Part shown: positions 23,356 to 34,900 of the stretch, in pieces
Position numbering within the stretch: the stretch's first letter is position 1
Layout of the letters: each line of letters starts with the position of its first letter
Assembly: GCA_022059125.1 (NCBI GenBank)
Contig: JAEUWY010000001.1
Coordinates: 868,001-932,000 of the forward strand
Reading direction: 5' to 3'
Length of the DNA: 64,000 bases
DNA from: Corynespora cassiicola
Taxonomy: Eukaryota > Ascomycota > Dothideomycetes > Pleosporales > Corynesporascaceae
Notes under the pieces: generated by a model
Told to the model about the DNA's origin: nothing
Seen by the model: only the letters and a program-made list of their open reading frames with translations
The model's database searches: none
Translations under genes and position numbers: made by a program

Positions 23356-24016
23356 TATATAGAGTTAGAATAAGAAAACTTATCTATAAAAAAAAAGTTT
23401 ATCTTCTAAAAATAATTAGAAATTTAAAAAGTTTAAAACTATATCCGCAGTAATATATAAAAAAAAATAGCAAAATTAATAAAGTTTATAATAGCTTATA
23501 TTTTAGAAAAAAAAATAACTATCGCGTCTGCGGCAGAACAGTTACTAAATTTAATAGTAACTAACTTTTTTTTTTATGCTATTTTAGAAGCTAGATATAA
23601 AGCTTTTTTTTTAGTATACTTTTTAGCCTGTTTAAAATTTTTTTTATTACGCAGTAAATAAGCGATTATTTATATAAATAACTTTTTATTATTATTTACT
23701 TTTTTAGTATTTATTATAAATTTAGCTAAAAAAAAAACTATAATATATCTACGTATAGATAACCTAAATAGATATACTTAGAACACTTTAAAGAAAAATT
23801 TAGTATAATATAATAATTAACACCTTTAAAAAAAAATAAAAAAAATAATCTGCTAAAACGTTAATATAATAAATTTCAGCGCTAAAACAGATATAATATT
23901 AAGTAAAAAATATAATAATTTACTTTAAACCGCATAAGCAGAGTAAACTTTAGTTATATACTAAAAAATAAAGCAGTTATATAATTTAAAAACAAAATAC
24001 TAAAAAAAAAGAATAA
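23356..24016 (+). pseudogene. 3' coding tail of a B'-type chromovirus, unidentified domain
   Basis: Between two LTRs lies a plus-strand frame with few stops from about 23420 to 23800, reading IAKLIKFIIAYILEKK, AEQLLNLIVTNFFFYAI and YKAFFLVYFLACLKFFLL. It matches, at the level of residues rather than bases, a frame downstream of the chromodomain of B3 (about 53340-53890). I do not recognise the domain. It may be the C-terminal tail of pol, a separate small gene of the element, or a captured host fragment. Confidence 0.5.
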
Positions 24017-24453
24017 TATTATAAGCACTTAGTTAAGCGCTGTATAGTATTAAGCTAAACTAACTAGAAAGCAGAGATACAGAGTTTTAGAAATAATATA
24101 TAATATATTACGTAATAGCTTAGTAGTAAACAGAAATATATAAAGTATTTAGTAGTAAGCGCTTAGAAATAAATATACTTAATAATAAGTATATAGAGCG
24201 CTTAGTAATAAGTACTTAAGTATATATATATAGTTCGCACAGTTATACTCTATAATTATATTTACTTTATTAATAAATCTATTATTTAGAATTAACTATT
24301 AATTTATTATACTTTATCGCTAATATAAAAATCTATATAGTATATCGCATATTATTTTACTTACGTAACTCTACTAGTATTTATTTCTAAAAATTAATCT
24401 AAGTAGTTACTTATTTTTTAGTTTCGCTTATAGCCTGTAGTAAAGCCTTAATA
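24017..24453 (+). repeat. 3' LTR of a B'-type chromovirus
   Basis: About 437 bp; the right half is shared with the 370-bp B LTRs and with the 5' LTR of B3, while the left half (U3) differs. It starts tattataagcac after an A-rich tract and ends ccttaata. At 24454 the sequence switches to the minus-strand pol of copy B4. Confidence 0.7.
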
Positions 24454-24632
24454 ATATACTGTAAATTCTAAGTAATTTTTTATATAAATTTTTTAATATT
24501 TAAAAAAGTCTATAATAGCAAGTAATTCTTTATTATAAATATTATAATGTTTTTTAGCTCTACTAAATTTTTTTAAATATAAGTAATTAAATACTATTTA
24601 CCTTTTTTTTTAGTTAATATATACTTTTATTA
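24454..24632 (-). mobile_element. Chromovirus B4, pol fragment left of two pogo insertions
   Basis: Matches 37205-37380 of B2 in the same orientation. The sequence breaks at the TA at 24631-24632 and continues at 28333 after two adjacent P1 transposons. The junction with the LTR on the left (24453/24454) is not an insertion boundary and suggests recombination. Confidence 0.75.
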
Positions 24633-26478
24633 ACGTAAAAAATAAGTAAGTTAAATAGATAAGCGAGTTAGACAGCTTTTTTAACAGCTCTAACACGAGC
24701 TACCTACACCTATTATACTATAATAAAAAAATATCTAATTAGTCTATAAAAAGGCTTTAGTAATTCTTACTTTTTTAGCTATTTAAAATAATTTTATTTA
24801 AAGTATCTGACGCGCTACTTCTATATATAATATTTTTTATATTATACTAAGTAATTAACGCGCTAGACGATCTACGTAATATAATTACTAGCTTAACTTA
24901 AAACAGCTAACTAAAATTAAAAAAAAAATAGTTATTACTTATATTTTTAAGCTAGACTTATAAAAATTCGCGCCTATACTAAATACTATATATAATATAG
25001 CTAATTAGTTATTTACTACGCGAGGCGCGGGTAATATTAGTATTAAATAGCTTAATAACTTTGTTAAGCGTTAGCTAAATTTTTAAGTTTAATTAACTTA
25101 CTAGTAAAATTACTAGCGGGTTCTATATAAAAATTCTAAAATTATATACTTTTAGTTTAAGTTACTATATTATATAAAAAAAAAGTATAGTATTTTTAAT
25201 AAAGATATGTACAACTTTAATAAAACAGATTTTATAATAAATATAATATTAGTTTAGTTAGTAGTTATAGTATTAGACAGACAGAATTAACTTAAAAGTA
25301 TTTAGCTAAATAATTATAAGTAAGTTATAGTAATTTAAAAAATTAACGCGTGTAGTTAAATAATTTTTTTTTTTTATTATTTATAAAGGTAAGTACTATC
25401 TCTCTCTATAATACAAAAGTAATAATATTTTATTTAGCTAGTATATATTACTTAGTAAAATAGACTGGATAATAAATAAGTTAGGCGTATATTAGCTAAA
25501 GTATTTTAATATTTATACCTAAAGCTGTACAGTAAAAACGTACTAACTACTTATTATTAACAGCTATATAAGCTATAACTTTTTTATTTTTTAAAATCTC
25601 TGTAAAAAAAATAAAATCGTTACTTTTTATATACTTTTATATTTATTATACTTTTTTAGTTATTTAATATATAATACTTTTTGCCTTTAAAGCGCGCGTA
25701 TAGTAATAAAATTTTTAGTTTAGTACGTAATTATATTAACTATATTAATAAAATTATTTTTCTGCTAGCTTTTAAAAAAGTTTTTAAATAATTTTTTATA
25801 AAAGCTAATATACGCGTAAACTTTTAAAAAGTAGAAATAGTTTTATATAACTTAAAAGCTGTATTATTAAAGCTTAATATAAAAATACGTACGTTTATAC
25901 TAGTTTCTAAAACTACTTTATAAAAAACTAAAACACTAAGCAACGCGTACGAGCTAGATATTTAGTTAACGTTAATTTAAAACAGAATTAGAAGATATAA
26001 AAGCTTATTACTAATTTTAATTATTAAAGCGCTTACTTACTTTAATAAAAGTACTGTAGTACTAATTTATAAAGTTATATTACTTTATACGTAAGTTAAA
26101 AACTTTTAAAAAAACTAATAAAACTGTTACGCAGCGTATAAAGCGAAAAAAAAAACAGATTTAGTATAAAAATTTTTTAATAAAAACTAAAAAAGCTAAA
26201 ATTATTGCTTAAAAAGATACTAAAAAGTAATTAAAAAAAATGTAAAAGTAAAATTTGTTTTAGTAGTAGCTAGTAGGTAAAAGCGCGCTGTACACACTGC
26301 AGAAAGTAAAAATATAACTTTTATATATATAAAATAATAGTATAACTACTATAGTTACTTTCTATATTAATTTATTATTATATTTTTTTAAAGTAGTTAA
26401 GTAGGTGGTAGTGCGTAGAGAGGCTGTTAGAGAGACTATTTAACTCGCTTATCTACTTAACTCGCTTATTCTTTACAT
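24633..26478 (+). mobile_element. Pogo-family transposon P1, copy 2 (decayed)
   Basis: 1846 bp, TA at 24631-24632 and at 26479-26480. The TIRs are more mutated than in copy 1 (left acgtaaaaaataagtaag; right end ctttacat). The plus-strand transposase remnant keeps only short recognisable blocks, such as YNFNKTDF near 25210. Its right-hand TA is also the left-hand TA of copy 3. Confidence 0.85.
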
Positions 26479-26480
26479 TA

Positions 26481-28330
26481 ACGTAAACTATAAGCGAGCG
26501 GATCACACAAGCGAGCGGATCAGCCCTCTAACTACTCTAACGCGTGCCATCTACACCTATAATATCTCTACTAAAAGCCTCTTAATTATTAAATAATAAA
26601 AAATCTATTATTCTCGCTTTTTCAGCTATTAAAAATAATTTAATTAAAAGCGTGCGACGCGCTGCTAATACCTATAAAATTCTATTTACTATACTGTATA
26701 ATTAATACGCTAGACGACCTGCGCGACGCGATTACCAGCTTAACTTAAAACAGCTAACTAAGCTTAAAGAGAAAGTAATTATTATTTATATTTTTAAGCT
26801 AGATTTGTAAAGATTTGCATCTACACTAAGTACTATACGTAATATAGCTAATTAATTACTTACTACGCAAGAGGCGGGCTACGTTAGTATTAACTAGCCT
26901 AATAACTTTGTTAAACGTTAGCTAGATTTCTAAGTTTAATTAACCCGCCAGCAGAATCGCCAGCGGGTTTTATATAAAAATTCTAAAGTTATTAGCTTTT
27001 AGTTTAAGCTGCTGTATCGTACAAAGAAGAAATATAGTATTTCTAATAAAGATATGTACAACTTTAACAAAATAGGCTTTATACTAAGCTAGATATCAGC
27101 TTAATTAGTCGTTATAGTATTAGAAAGACAGAATTAACTAAAAAGTATTTAGCTAGGTAATTAGAAGTAGATTATAGTAATTTAGAGAATTAACGCGTGC
27201 AGCTAGATAATTTTTTCTTTTATTATCTTCGCAGGTAAGTACTACCTCTTTAAATAGTTTAAAAGCGATAATATTTTATTTAGCTGGTGTATCGCACTCA
27301 GCGAGACAAGCTAGATAATAAATAAGCTAAAAATATATTAGTTAGAGTATTTTAACGCTTATACGCAGAGTCGTATAACAGAAGCCTACTAACTTCTTAT
27401 TATTAACAGCTATAAGAGCTATAATTTTTTTGCTTTCTAGAACCTCTGCAAAAAAAGTAAAATTATTACTTTCTATATGCTCCCGCATTCGTTACATCTT
27501 TTTTAGCCTTTTAATATAAAGTACTTCTCGCTTTTAAAGCAGGCGTACAGTAATAAAATTTTTAACTTAGCACGTAATTATATTAACTATATTAATAAAA
27601 CTATTTTTCTACCGGCTTTTAGAAAAACTTTTAAATAATTTTTTACAGAGGCTAATATACGCGCGAGCTTCTAAAAAGCAGAAATAGTTCTATATAATCT
27701 AGAAGTAGTACTATTAAAGCTTAACGTAAAGCTACGCACGTTTACGCTAGCTTTTTCTAAAACTATTTAGTAAAAAGCTAGAATACTAAGTAACGCGTAC
27801 GAGCTGAAGGCTTAATTAACGTTAATCCGTAATAGAGTAAAAAGGTATAAAAGTTTATTACCTACTTCTATTATTAAAGCTATTAATTAGCTTAAAAAAG
27901 AGGCTGCAGTAATACTTTATACAGCTGTATTACTTAAAGGCCGAAACAAAAACTTTAAAAAGGCTAATAAAGCCGCTACGCAGCGTATAAAGCGAAAAAA
28001 AAGCAAATTTAGTGTAAAAGAACTTTAATAAAGGCTAAAGGGGCTGAGATTATTGCTTAAAAGAATATTAAGAAGTAATTAAACGAGAAGAAGTGTAAAA
28101 AGATAGTTTGTTTTAGTAGCAGCCGGCAGTTAAAAGCGTGCTGCACGCGCTGCAGAGAGTAAAGATACAACTCTTATATATACTAAAAAGCAGTATAGCT
28201 ACTCTAGATTCTCTCTATATTAAGTTATTACAGTGTTTTTCTGAAGTGGTTAAGTAGGTGGTTGCACGCATCGGGGTAGTTAGAGAGCTGATCCGCTCGC
28301 TTGTGTAATCCGCTCGCTTGTAGTTTACGT
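26481..28330 (+). mobile_element. Pogo-family transposon P1, copy 3 (decayed)
   Basis: 1850 bp between TA dinucleotides at 26479-26480 and 28331-28332, directly abutting copy 2 in the same orientation. The left TIR starts acgtaaactataagcgagcg and is followed by a second motif copy. The plus-strand transposase remnant shows YNFNKIGF near 27060, where the first catalytic Asp is Asn. The element is not functional. Confidence 0.87.
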
Positions 28331-28332
28331 TA

Positions 28333-29626
28333 CTAAATTTAATATATCTGTTTCTATACGTAAAAGTTTTCTACTAGTAAAAAGTATAAAAACTAGTAGT
28401 AATATATTTACTTTTTTAAGTGTTTTAAAAGCTTATTATTAATCTGTTTTCTACTTAAATAGTATTTTTTTTTTATTAATTTTATAAATAGTAGTATTTT
28501 TTTTAAATAGTAATTAATAAATTATCTGTTAAAGTTATAGAATTCTAAAAAAAATTATATATTTTTAACGTTTTTTAGTGTTAGCTAGTTTTTAACTACT
28601 TTAATTTTTTTTTAACTAATTTTAACTTTATATTTTTCTATAATATATTTTAAAAATTTAACTTTTTTTTTATAAAATTTATATTTTTTTAGTTTAAGTT
28701 ATAGTTCTGCTTTTTCTAAATATTCTAATACTATTTATATATACTAGATATGTTTTTTAAAATTTTTAGAAAAAACTAAAATATTATTTAAATATATAAT
28801 AATAAATATATTTAGATATACTTTTAATATATTATTAATAAATATTTAATATATTACAGGTGCGTTAGTAAAACTAAATAGTATTATAAAATATTTATAG
28901 TACTTATACTGCGTTTAAAATACTGTTTTTCATTTTTTACTTTTTTTATATATATTAAATTATATACGCTTTAGAAATCTAAAGCTGTAAATATCTATAC
29001 TTTAAATAATCTATTTCTAAACTTTTAAATAATTAGTAGTAAATATCTATTTTTATTTATAATATTATTAAATTTTTTAAAATTTATACATAACTATAAA
29101 AATTTATTTTTTTTAAAAATAAAAATAATTAAGTATTCTGCCTCTAACGTTAATTTATATATAATTTTTTTTAATAAACTGTAAATAGACTTAAAAATTA
29201 AATTAATTTTTTTTTAAAAAGCTATTTTACAGTTTTAGAGCTAATATTTAAATAATATTTTATTATTTACTTTTTTTAAAAAATAGTTTTTATTTACTAT
29301 ATTTTTAGAGATTTTAGAAGTTACGTAAGTTATTTCTAAACTTTTATTTTTTTATTTAGTAGTTTTTTATTAAATTTAGTAAAATTAACTTTTTTTTTAA
29401 AAAATATTTTATTTAATTTTTTACTATCTATATTATTTAGCGTAATTTTATTTACTATTAAACGCTGCTAATACGTAAGTTCTAATATAATAGCGTTATT
29501 ATATTTTATAAATAAAAGCTTTTTTTTTGCTTAGTTAATATATAAATTATACTTTTTAAACTATAAAAGTTTTAAAATAATATTATAAATAACTATGTTT
29601 ATATTATTAAAATTTTTTTTTTTTAA
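28333..29626 (-). mobile_element. Chromovirus B4, reverse transcriptase and protease region
   Basis: Matches 37383-38720 of B2 in the same orientation. Read on the minus strand it carries the reverse transcriptase of family B at about 28700-29100; the catalytic YLDD reads YLNN (28783-28794), so both aspartates have changed to Asn. The sequence is cut at the TA at 29627-29628 by the intact pogo-like element and resumes at 31475. Confidence 0.8.
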
Positions 29627-29628
29627 TA

Positions 29629-29710
29629 ACGTGTTCCACCACCGAGCTGCGCACCCCACCGAGCTGCGCACTTTTGCCAAGACCACACCTCTTTCTACCT
29701 TTTATCGCAA
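29629..29710 (+). repeat. Left terminal inverted repeat of P2e
   Basis: 82 bp, identical in inverted form to 31391-31472. It contains two copies of CCACCGAGCTGCGCAC in direct order (about 29637-29652 and 29653-29671), probable transposase binding sites. Confidence 0.95.
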
Positions 29711-29747
29711 CGTCTTAACAAGCTGGAGTAGTGTACAGTAGCTCCGA

Positions 29748-31391
29748 TCAATCTTTTATATCTGCTGTATCTTTGTTACATGTGCGCTTATTATGCCCTG
29801 CCTTGCCACATCTCTTGCAGCGTTGAGTACCTCCTCTACTAGCACCTGTTCGCGCCCTCTGCTCATGCTTCTCTACCTCAAGTTGAGCCTCAACGTCTCT
29901 CTGCGTAACTAATTCCTCTGCTTCTGCCTGCGATAGGGTCCCTCCTTTCTGAATACGCTTTTTCTTGCGCTTCCTACGTTCAGAAGCAGCCCTATTTGCC
30001 TGCTCTAGACTAGCTACTCGAGCCTCAAGTAGCGTGTGAGAATGAACCTTTATAGTTGACCCCTTCTTGACCTGTAGTACCATCTCCATAATAGAATCAG
30101 GTGATGAGCTTTTATGATCTCGTATCCTTTTCAAGATCAACGTTGTCTGGGCCTCTATCTCCCAGGCATTGCTTGGTGTTTTAGGTTGCCAGGTAATAGG
30201 TTCCGGTAGGGGTGGTGTTGGCGTACGAGGCCTCACTTCAAGCCTCGATAGCACGATCTCTGGGTTATATGGAACTAAGCCAGTTGCTCTGAAGCTAGAC
30301 AGGACATTTTCCTTTGAAAATGTGCTCTCAAACACCTGTGTAAAGGCAGCTAGAAATGCTTTCTTATCAATGTGGTTGATATGGCTGTTTGCCAAGCCTC
30401 TGATTTCCTTCTTATATGCCTGCTTTAATGGCGCAAAGCAGCCCACATCAAGTGGCTGTAGGATATGAGATGTGTGCGGAGGCATACAAAGAGTGATAAT
30501 CTTGTTCTCCTCACATAGATCCTGGAAGGCAAGCGACCTATGGCTCTCGTGGCCATCAACAATCAGTAGCCGGTAGCTACCCACTGTCCGGCCTTCTGTA
30601 TGCTGAATAAAGTGCTGTAGCCAGGCAATACCAAGCTCATTTGTTGTCCAACCATTACTACTAACACCAATACGCCATTCCTGAGGGTTGTGGTACCATG
30701 CCTGGTCGTGATGCTTTGCTTTAAAGATGAAGAAAGGTGGGACTATCCAGCCCTTAGCGTTGATACTAGCAATCAACGTTGCCCACTCACGGTCGCCAGG
30801 CTGGATCCCTAGTGGTTTAAGACGCCTCTCAGATGCTGTTACCACCTTAACAGACCCTCCAACGCCCATCTGGAAGCCAGTTTCGTCAAAATTGTAGGTA
30901 TCTTCGTCCAGTATGCCGTGCTTGGCTTTGACGTTGCGTATAAGGTCAAACCAAGGACTGATGATAGCTGGATCACTACACAGGACTCGTTGGTGATCAC
31001 GCTGTCTTGTTATCTGAGCTTTAATCTCGGGCTTCCGGCGAACGAGCCTACACGCCCAGTTTTCTCCAACCTGCCCACCACCACGCGCAGCTAGCAGTTG
31101 ATTGGCCATTTCACGCACGTAGCTCAGCGTAGGGGCAAACCCTCGCGCGTCAAGCTTCCTTATGCATTGTACAACCGTTTCCTCTTCGTGCCTCTGGAGC
31201 CTTGATGAGTTGGCATAGGTATCGCGTCGTGAAGCTGTTCCAGCGCGTCGCGTGCGAAGAGTACTTTCAGAGACATTGTAGATGGCAGCAGCGCGCCGCT
31301 GGCTTATAGACGCGTCATGTTTTATAGCCTGAACAGCAAGGATAATCCTATCTTCATAAGGGAGCGATTCGAGATCAGGTTGTTGAGACAT
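29748..31391 (-). CDS. Pogo/Fot1-type DDD transposase with CCHC zinc knuckle
   Basis: Transposase of the Tc1/mariner superfamily, pogo branch: binds the TIRs, cuts and pastes into TA. I start it at MSQQPDLESL (31391); an ATG 12 codons upstream lies inside the TIR. This gives 547 residues. In order: a helix-turn-helix region (about 10-55, SISQRRAAAIYNVSESTLR), a second CENP-B-like DNA-binding part (about 60-135), and a DDE_1-type catalytic core with Asp169 (NFDETGF), Asp279 (LLIVDGHESH) and Asp315 (LQPLDVGCF). The last two are separated by 35 residues. A basic stretch RRKRKKKR (472-479) may be a nuclear localisation signal, in a segment that looks coiled-coil. A C-terminal zinc knuckle has Cys525, Cys528, His533 and Cys538 in CX2CX4HX4C spacing. 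No stop, frameshift or loss of a catalytic residue is seen. Confidence 0.95.
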   Translation of the reverse strand: MSQQPDLESLPYEDRIILAVQAIKHDASISQRRAAAIYNVSESTLRTRRAGTASRRDTYANSSRLQRHEEETVVQCIRKLDARGFAPTLSYVREMANQLLAARGGGQVGENWACRLVRRKPEIKAQITRQRDHQRVLCSDPAIISPWFDLIRNVKAKHGILDEDTYNFDETGFQMGVGGSVKVVTASERRLKPLGIQPGDREWATLIASINAKGWIVPPFFIFKAKHHDQAWYHNPQEWRIGVSSNGWTTNELGIAWLQHFIQHTEGRTVGSYRLLIVDGHESHRSLAFQDLCEENKIITLCMPPHTSHILQPLDVGCFAPLKQAYKKEIRGLANSHINHIDKKAFLAAFTQVFESTFSKENVLSSFRATGLVPYNPEIVLSRLEVRPRTPTPPLPEPITWQPKTPSNAWEIEAQTTLILKRIRDHKSSSPDSIMEMVLQVKKGSTIKVHSHTLLEARVASLEQANRAASERRKRKKKRIQKGGTLSQAEAEELVTQRDVEAQLEVEKHEQRARTGASRGGTQRCKRCGKAGHNKRTCNKDTADIKD

Positions 31392-31472
31392 TGCGATAAA
31401 AGGTAGAAAGAGGTGTGGTCTTGGCAAAAGTGCGCAGCTCGGTGGGGTGCGCAGCTCGGTGGTGGAACACGT
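31391..31472 (-). repeat. Right terminal inverted repeat of P2e
   Basis: 82 bp, perfect inverted copy of 29629-29710. The start codon of the transposase begins at its inner edge, so the promoter and 5' UTR must lie largely within this repeat or outside the element. Confidence 0.95.
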
Positions 31473-31474
31473 TA

Positions 31475-31657
31475 TTTCTAGATATCTATAATAGTTATAG
31501 CTTTTTAATTTATTAATTTTTTTTTAATTTTTTTTTTTTAGTTACTATATAAAGAAAATAAAGTTATTTATAAGTATATATTTTTATTTTACTACGCTTT
31601 ACAGTTTACTATAAAAAATAGTTATACTAAACTTTTATATTTAATAATATTTTTATT
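31475..31657 (-). mobile_element. Chromovirus B4, fragment between two DNA transposons
   Basis: Matches about 38725-38893 of B2 and continues 28333-29626 across the P2e insertion. It ends at the TA (31658-31659) next to a P1 transposon. After that transposon the sequence no longer matches B2, so B4 is truncated here. Confidence 0.75.
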
Positions 31658-31659
31658 TA

Positions 31660-33517
31660 ACGTATACTACGAGCGAGTCGGTTAACGGGCGAGTCAGTTA
31701 CTTTTACTAAAACTATACTAAAATCTAATCTATTATAGTCTAAAATACTATATTTTAGCTTTTTATAGCAGACTACAGCACGTAATATTATTTAAAAAAA
31801 AATTTATATTAACTTTATACGTTCGCGCGTTATATTTAGTTTAATTATATTTTTTATAGTATTTTTAGAATAGTTTATTTTTTTAAGCGCGTATCTGCCT
31901 TTCTCTTTTTTTTCTATTACTGCGCGTTTTAAACTTTTTTAAAACTACTAATTATTACTTATTTTCAACTATTAAAGTTTTTTTTTTTAAATCTGCTTTT
32001 TTTTGTGCGATTTTTATTACGTAGTAGTTTTATTAGCTGCTTAAAATTTTCTAATTTTTTATTAAACTAAAATTAGTTTATACGTAATAATTGCGGCTTT
32101 TTTTAATACTTTTTTAAACGCTTTAACTATAGATATAAAAAAACTGTCTATATATTTCTAAATTTTTAACTTTATAAGCGTTAATTATAATTTAAATTTT
32201 AAAGTATTATTAAAAATTTATAAATGCTAGAGTATATTATTTACAGTAAATAGTAGTAATAAAATTTAAAGCTTTATATTAAAAGCTAATATAACTTATT
32301 CTAAGTTAAAAAAAACTAATTTAGTATTTTAGAATTTTTTTTAAATATTGCTAAAAGTAAATACTGTATTATAAACTGTTTTAAAATATAGCAGAAATTT
32401 AAATTTTATAAAGTAGATAATTTAGTTACGTATAAATATTTCGGCTTAGCGTCTGTACGCAGTTTTTAAAAAAATAAAATAATTTATATTAAATAACTAT
32501 AGAAAGTATAATAAATATAAAAATATATATAAAGTAATAATTTTATTATTTTTACAGTATTACTAGAAAAAAAGTAATTTATAATTTTTATAGCTATTAA
32601 TAACTAGCAGTTAGTAGGTGCTAACAGTATACTTTTTTATATATTTATTAAAATACTTTAACTACTTAAAACTAAGCTTATTAATTATTTAGCTGTTACT
32701 AAAAATTTTAATAATCTAGTTTTAGAGCAGATTTTTTTATACTAGCTAGTAAAGTAGTAGCGCGCTTTAAAAATAATAAAAAACAAAATAGTTTATTTTT
32801 TAGTATTAATATTTTATATAACTGTTATTTACTCGCGGTTATCTAGCTAAACTATTTTTAACTTTTTTTATTATTTTAAAGCTGTAATAACTGCTTCTGT
32901 TAATATTTAGCTTATTATAAAATTTATTTTATTAAAGTTATATATATTATTATTTTAAATACTATACTTAGCTTTAATACTAGCTACTAAGCTAAACTAG
33001 CTCTAAATTATTTTAGAATTTTTATATTTAGCTTTTTTATAGTTATACTTTTAATTAAATTTTACTTTAAACTTTAGTTAATATTTTATAAACGTATTAA
33101 ACTAGTTTATACTAATAGAGTTTAAATTACGCTTAGCGCGCAGAGAATTAGTTATAGTAGTTATATTTACTAGCTAAAAGCTAAATTCTCGCGCGTTTAG
33201 CTTAAGTATATAATTAATAATTATCTGTTTTTTATTATTATTTAACTTTTATAAATTAGATATAATATTAGTTTATAAAAGTCGTTCTGCGCGTTAGTTA
33301 CTTAGTATACTTTAAAATATTTTATAAATAACTACAGCACGTCGCTAGAAAAAATTTATATTTTATTTAAAAATTTAAAATATAAGCTATACTTAAGCTT
33401 TCTAAAACGTATTAATAATAAATTGTTATTAAAGTATTAGTATAAAAAAAGTACTTTAGTGTAGTTTTAGTAAAAGTAACCGACTTGCCCGTTAACCGAC
33501 TCGCTTGTAGTATACGT
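31660..33517 (-). mobile_element. Pogo-family transposon P1 variant, copy 4 (decayed)
   Basis: 1858 bp flanked by TA (31658-31659, 33518-33519). TIRs start acgtatactacgagcgag and again hold a doubled motif (GCGAGTCGGTTAAC then GCGAGTCAGTTAC), with a sequence distinct from copies 1-3, so this is a subfamily. The transposase remnant is on the minus strand and is heavily decayed; the block around the second catalytic motif is seen near 32590. Confidence 0.82.
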
Positions 33518-33519
33518 TA

Positions 33520-34525
33520 TATATTTATAAAAGTATAAACTTTAGCTATAAACTTAAAAACTTTTATTAAAATAGTATTTAAGCTACTAATATTTTCAGT
33601 ATTTCTAACTTTAAGCGATATAAAATGTTTAATTTACTAGTTTTTAATAATATTAGTAAATATAAAATTCTAAATTAAATTATAAAAATATAAAATAAAT
33701 TTATTAATAATATATATATATATATATATATATTTAACGCTGGCGAACAGAGCGCTACTAATAAGCTCTAAAAAAACTATATATATTTTTATATTTTTAG
33801 TATAGTGTAAAAATACCTTCGCGTATAGCTTTTTAACTAATAAAAATAAATAAATTATATAATAACTAAAAAGTTTTAGTAAAAATCTGTTATAAATATA
33901 AAAATAAAAATATCTAATATAAAGTTAAAGCTAAATTCTAAAGTCTGCGTTTAGAAATTTTTAATAATTAGATAAAATTTATTTTAAAATTTAAGTAACT
34001 AATTTTTAAATTTAAATACTAATAAAAAATTTAAAAAAAAAATTCACTGTAAAGTCTATTTCTAATTGGCTATTTATATAAAATATACTTTAAATATAAT
34101 ATATATTTTTTTAAAAATTATTATAAAAAAGTTTATTTTCGGCACAGAGCTCTGCAGAAAAAATAAGCTAAATATATAAAGTAAAAAATAGCCGCGAAGC
34201 TTACTACTTATTTTACTATTTTAAAATTCATTTAAACTACTACTATTATAGTTACCGTTTCTAAAATTTAAAAAAATAGTTTTAATATAAAGTATTATAC
34301 GTACAAAATTAAAAAATATATATTTTATTACTATTTATTAAAAAGTAGTAACGTTTAAATAGTTATTAAATTTAAAAATTTTAATAACTCTGCTAATAAC
34401 TTTTATAATAAAAAGCTTTATAGTTTTTATAAAAGTACTAATTTCTATTTTTCTCTACTGTTTCTATTTTGTTATTAACGAGCAGCGAGTATATTATTTT
34501 ATTTCTATTCTATTTTAGTTAGTAC
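33520..34525. other. AT-rich decayed sequence of unknown origin
   Basis: About 1 kb with no recognised coding remnant. It contains an (AT)11 run at about 33711-33732 and a GC-richer island just after it (aacgctggcgaacagagcgc). It should be the flank of the P1 copy on its left, but it does not match the B4 sequence on the other side of that copy. It ends at gtact, the target duplication of B2. Confidence 0.4.
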
Positions 34526-34530
34526 GTACT

Positions 34531-34900
34531 TATTAAAGCTGTACTACAGACTATAAGCAAAACTAAAAAGTAAGTAGCTGCTTAAATTAATTTTTAGAAA
34601 TAAATACTAGTAAAGTTACGTAAGTAAAATAATATATAACATATTATATAGGTTTCCGCATTAGTAATAGAGCATAATAAATTAATAGTTAATTTTAAAT
34701 AATAAATTTATTAATAAAGTAAATATAATTATAAAGTATAATTGTGCGAATTATATATATATACCTAAAACTTTTTACTTAGTACTACTTAGTTACTTAG
34801 TACTACTAAATAAACTAATTAACTAAATATATTACGTAATTAGCTATAGCGGTATAACTTTATTAGCTCTATTATTAGTTTACGTTTGTAGCTTATAATA
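34531..34900 (-). repeat. 3' LTR of B2
   Basis: 370 bp; its high-coordinate end gcttataata is the LTR start read in reverse, next to a T-rich tract that is the purine-rich priming site on the element strand. Confidence 0.88.

Larger units (their letters stand above)
29629..31472 (-). mobile_element. Intact pogo-like DNA transposon P2e
   Basis: A complete 1844-bp element flanked by TA (29627-29628, 31473-31474), with perfect 82-bp inverted repeats at 29629-29710 and 31391-31472. Composition is balanced with many CpA and TpG, in sharp contrast to the AT-rich sequence on both sides. It encodes one complete transposase and nothing else. It lies in the pol region of chromovirus B4. With intact ends and an intact gene it could be active, but the window cannot show whether it is expressed. 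Confidence 0.95.

Noticed and set aside
30169..30468. A 99-codon plus-strand frame inside the transposase gene
   Set aside because: It is antisense to conserved transposase coding sequence and has no features of its own.
33711..33732. (AT)11 run as a functional element
   Set aside because: A short microsatellite is expected in such AT-rich sequence; no further structure supports a function.
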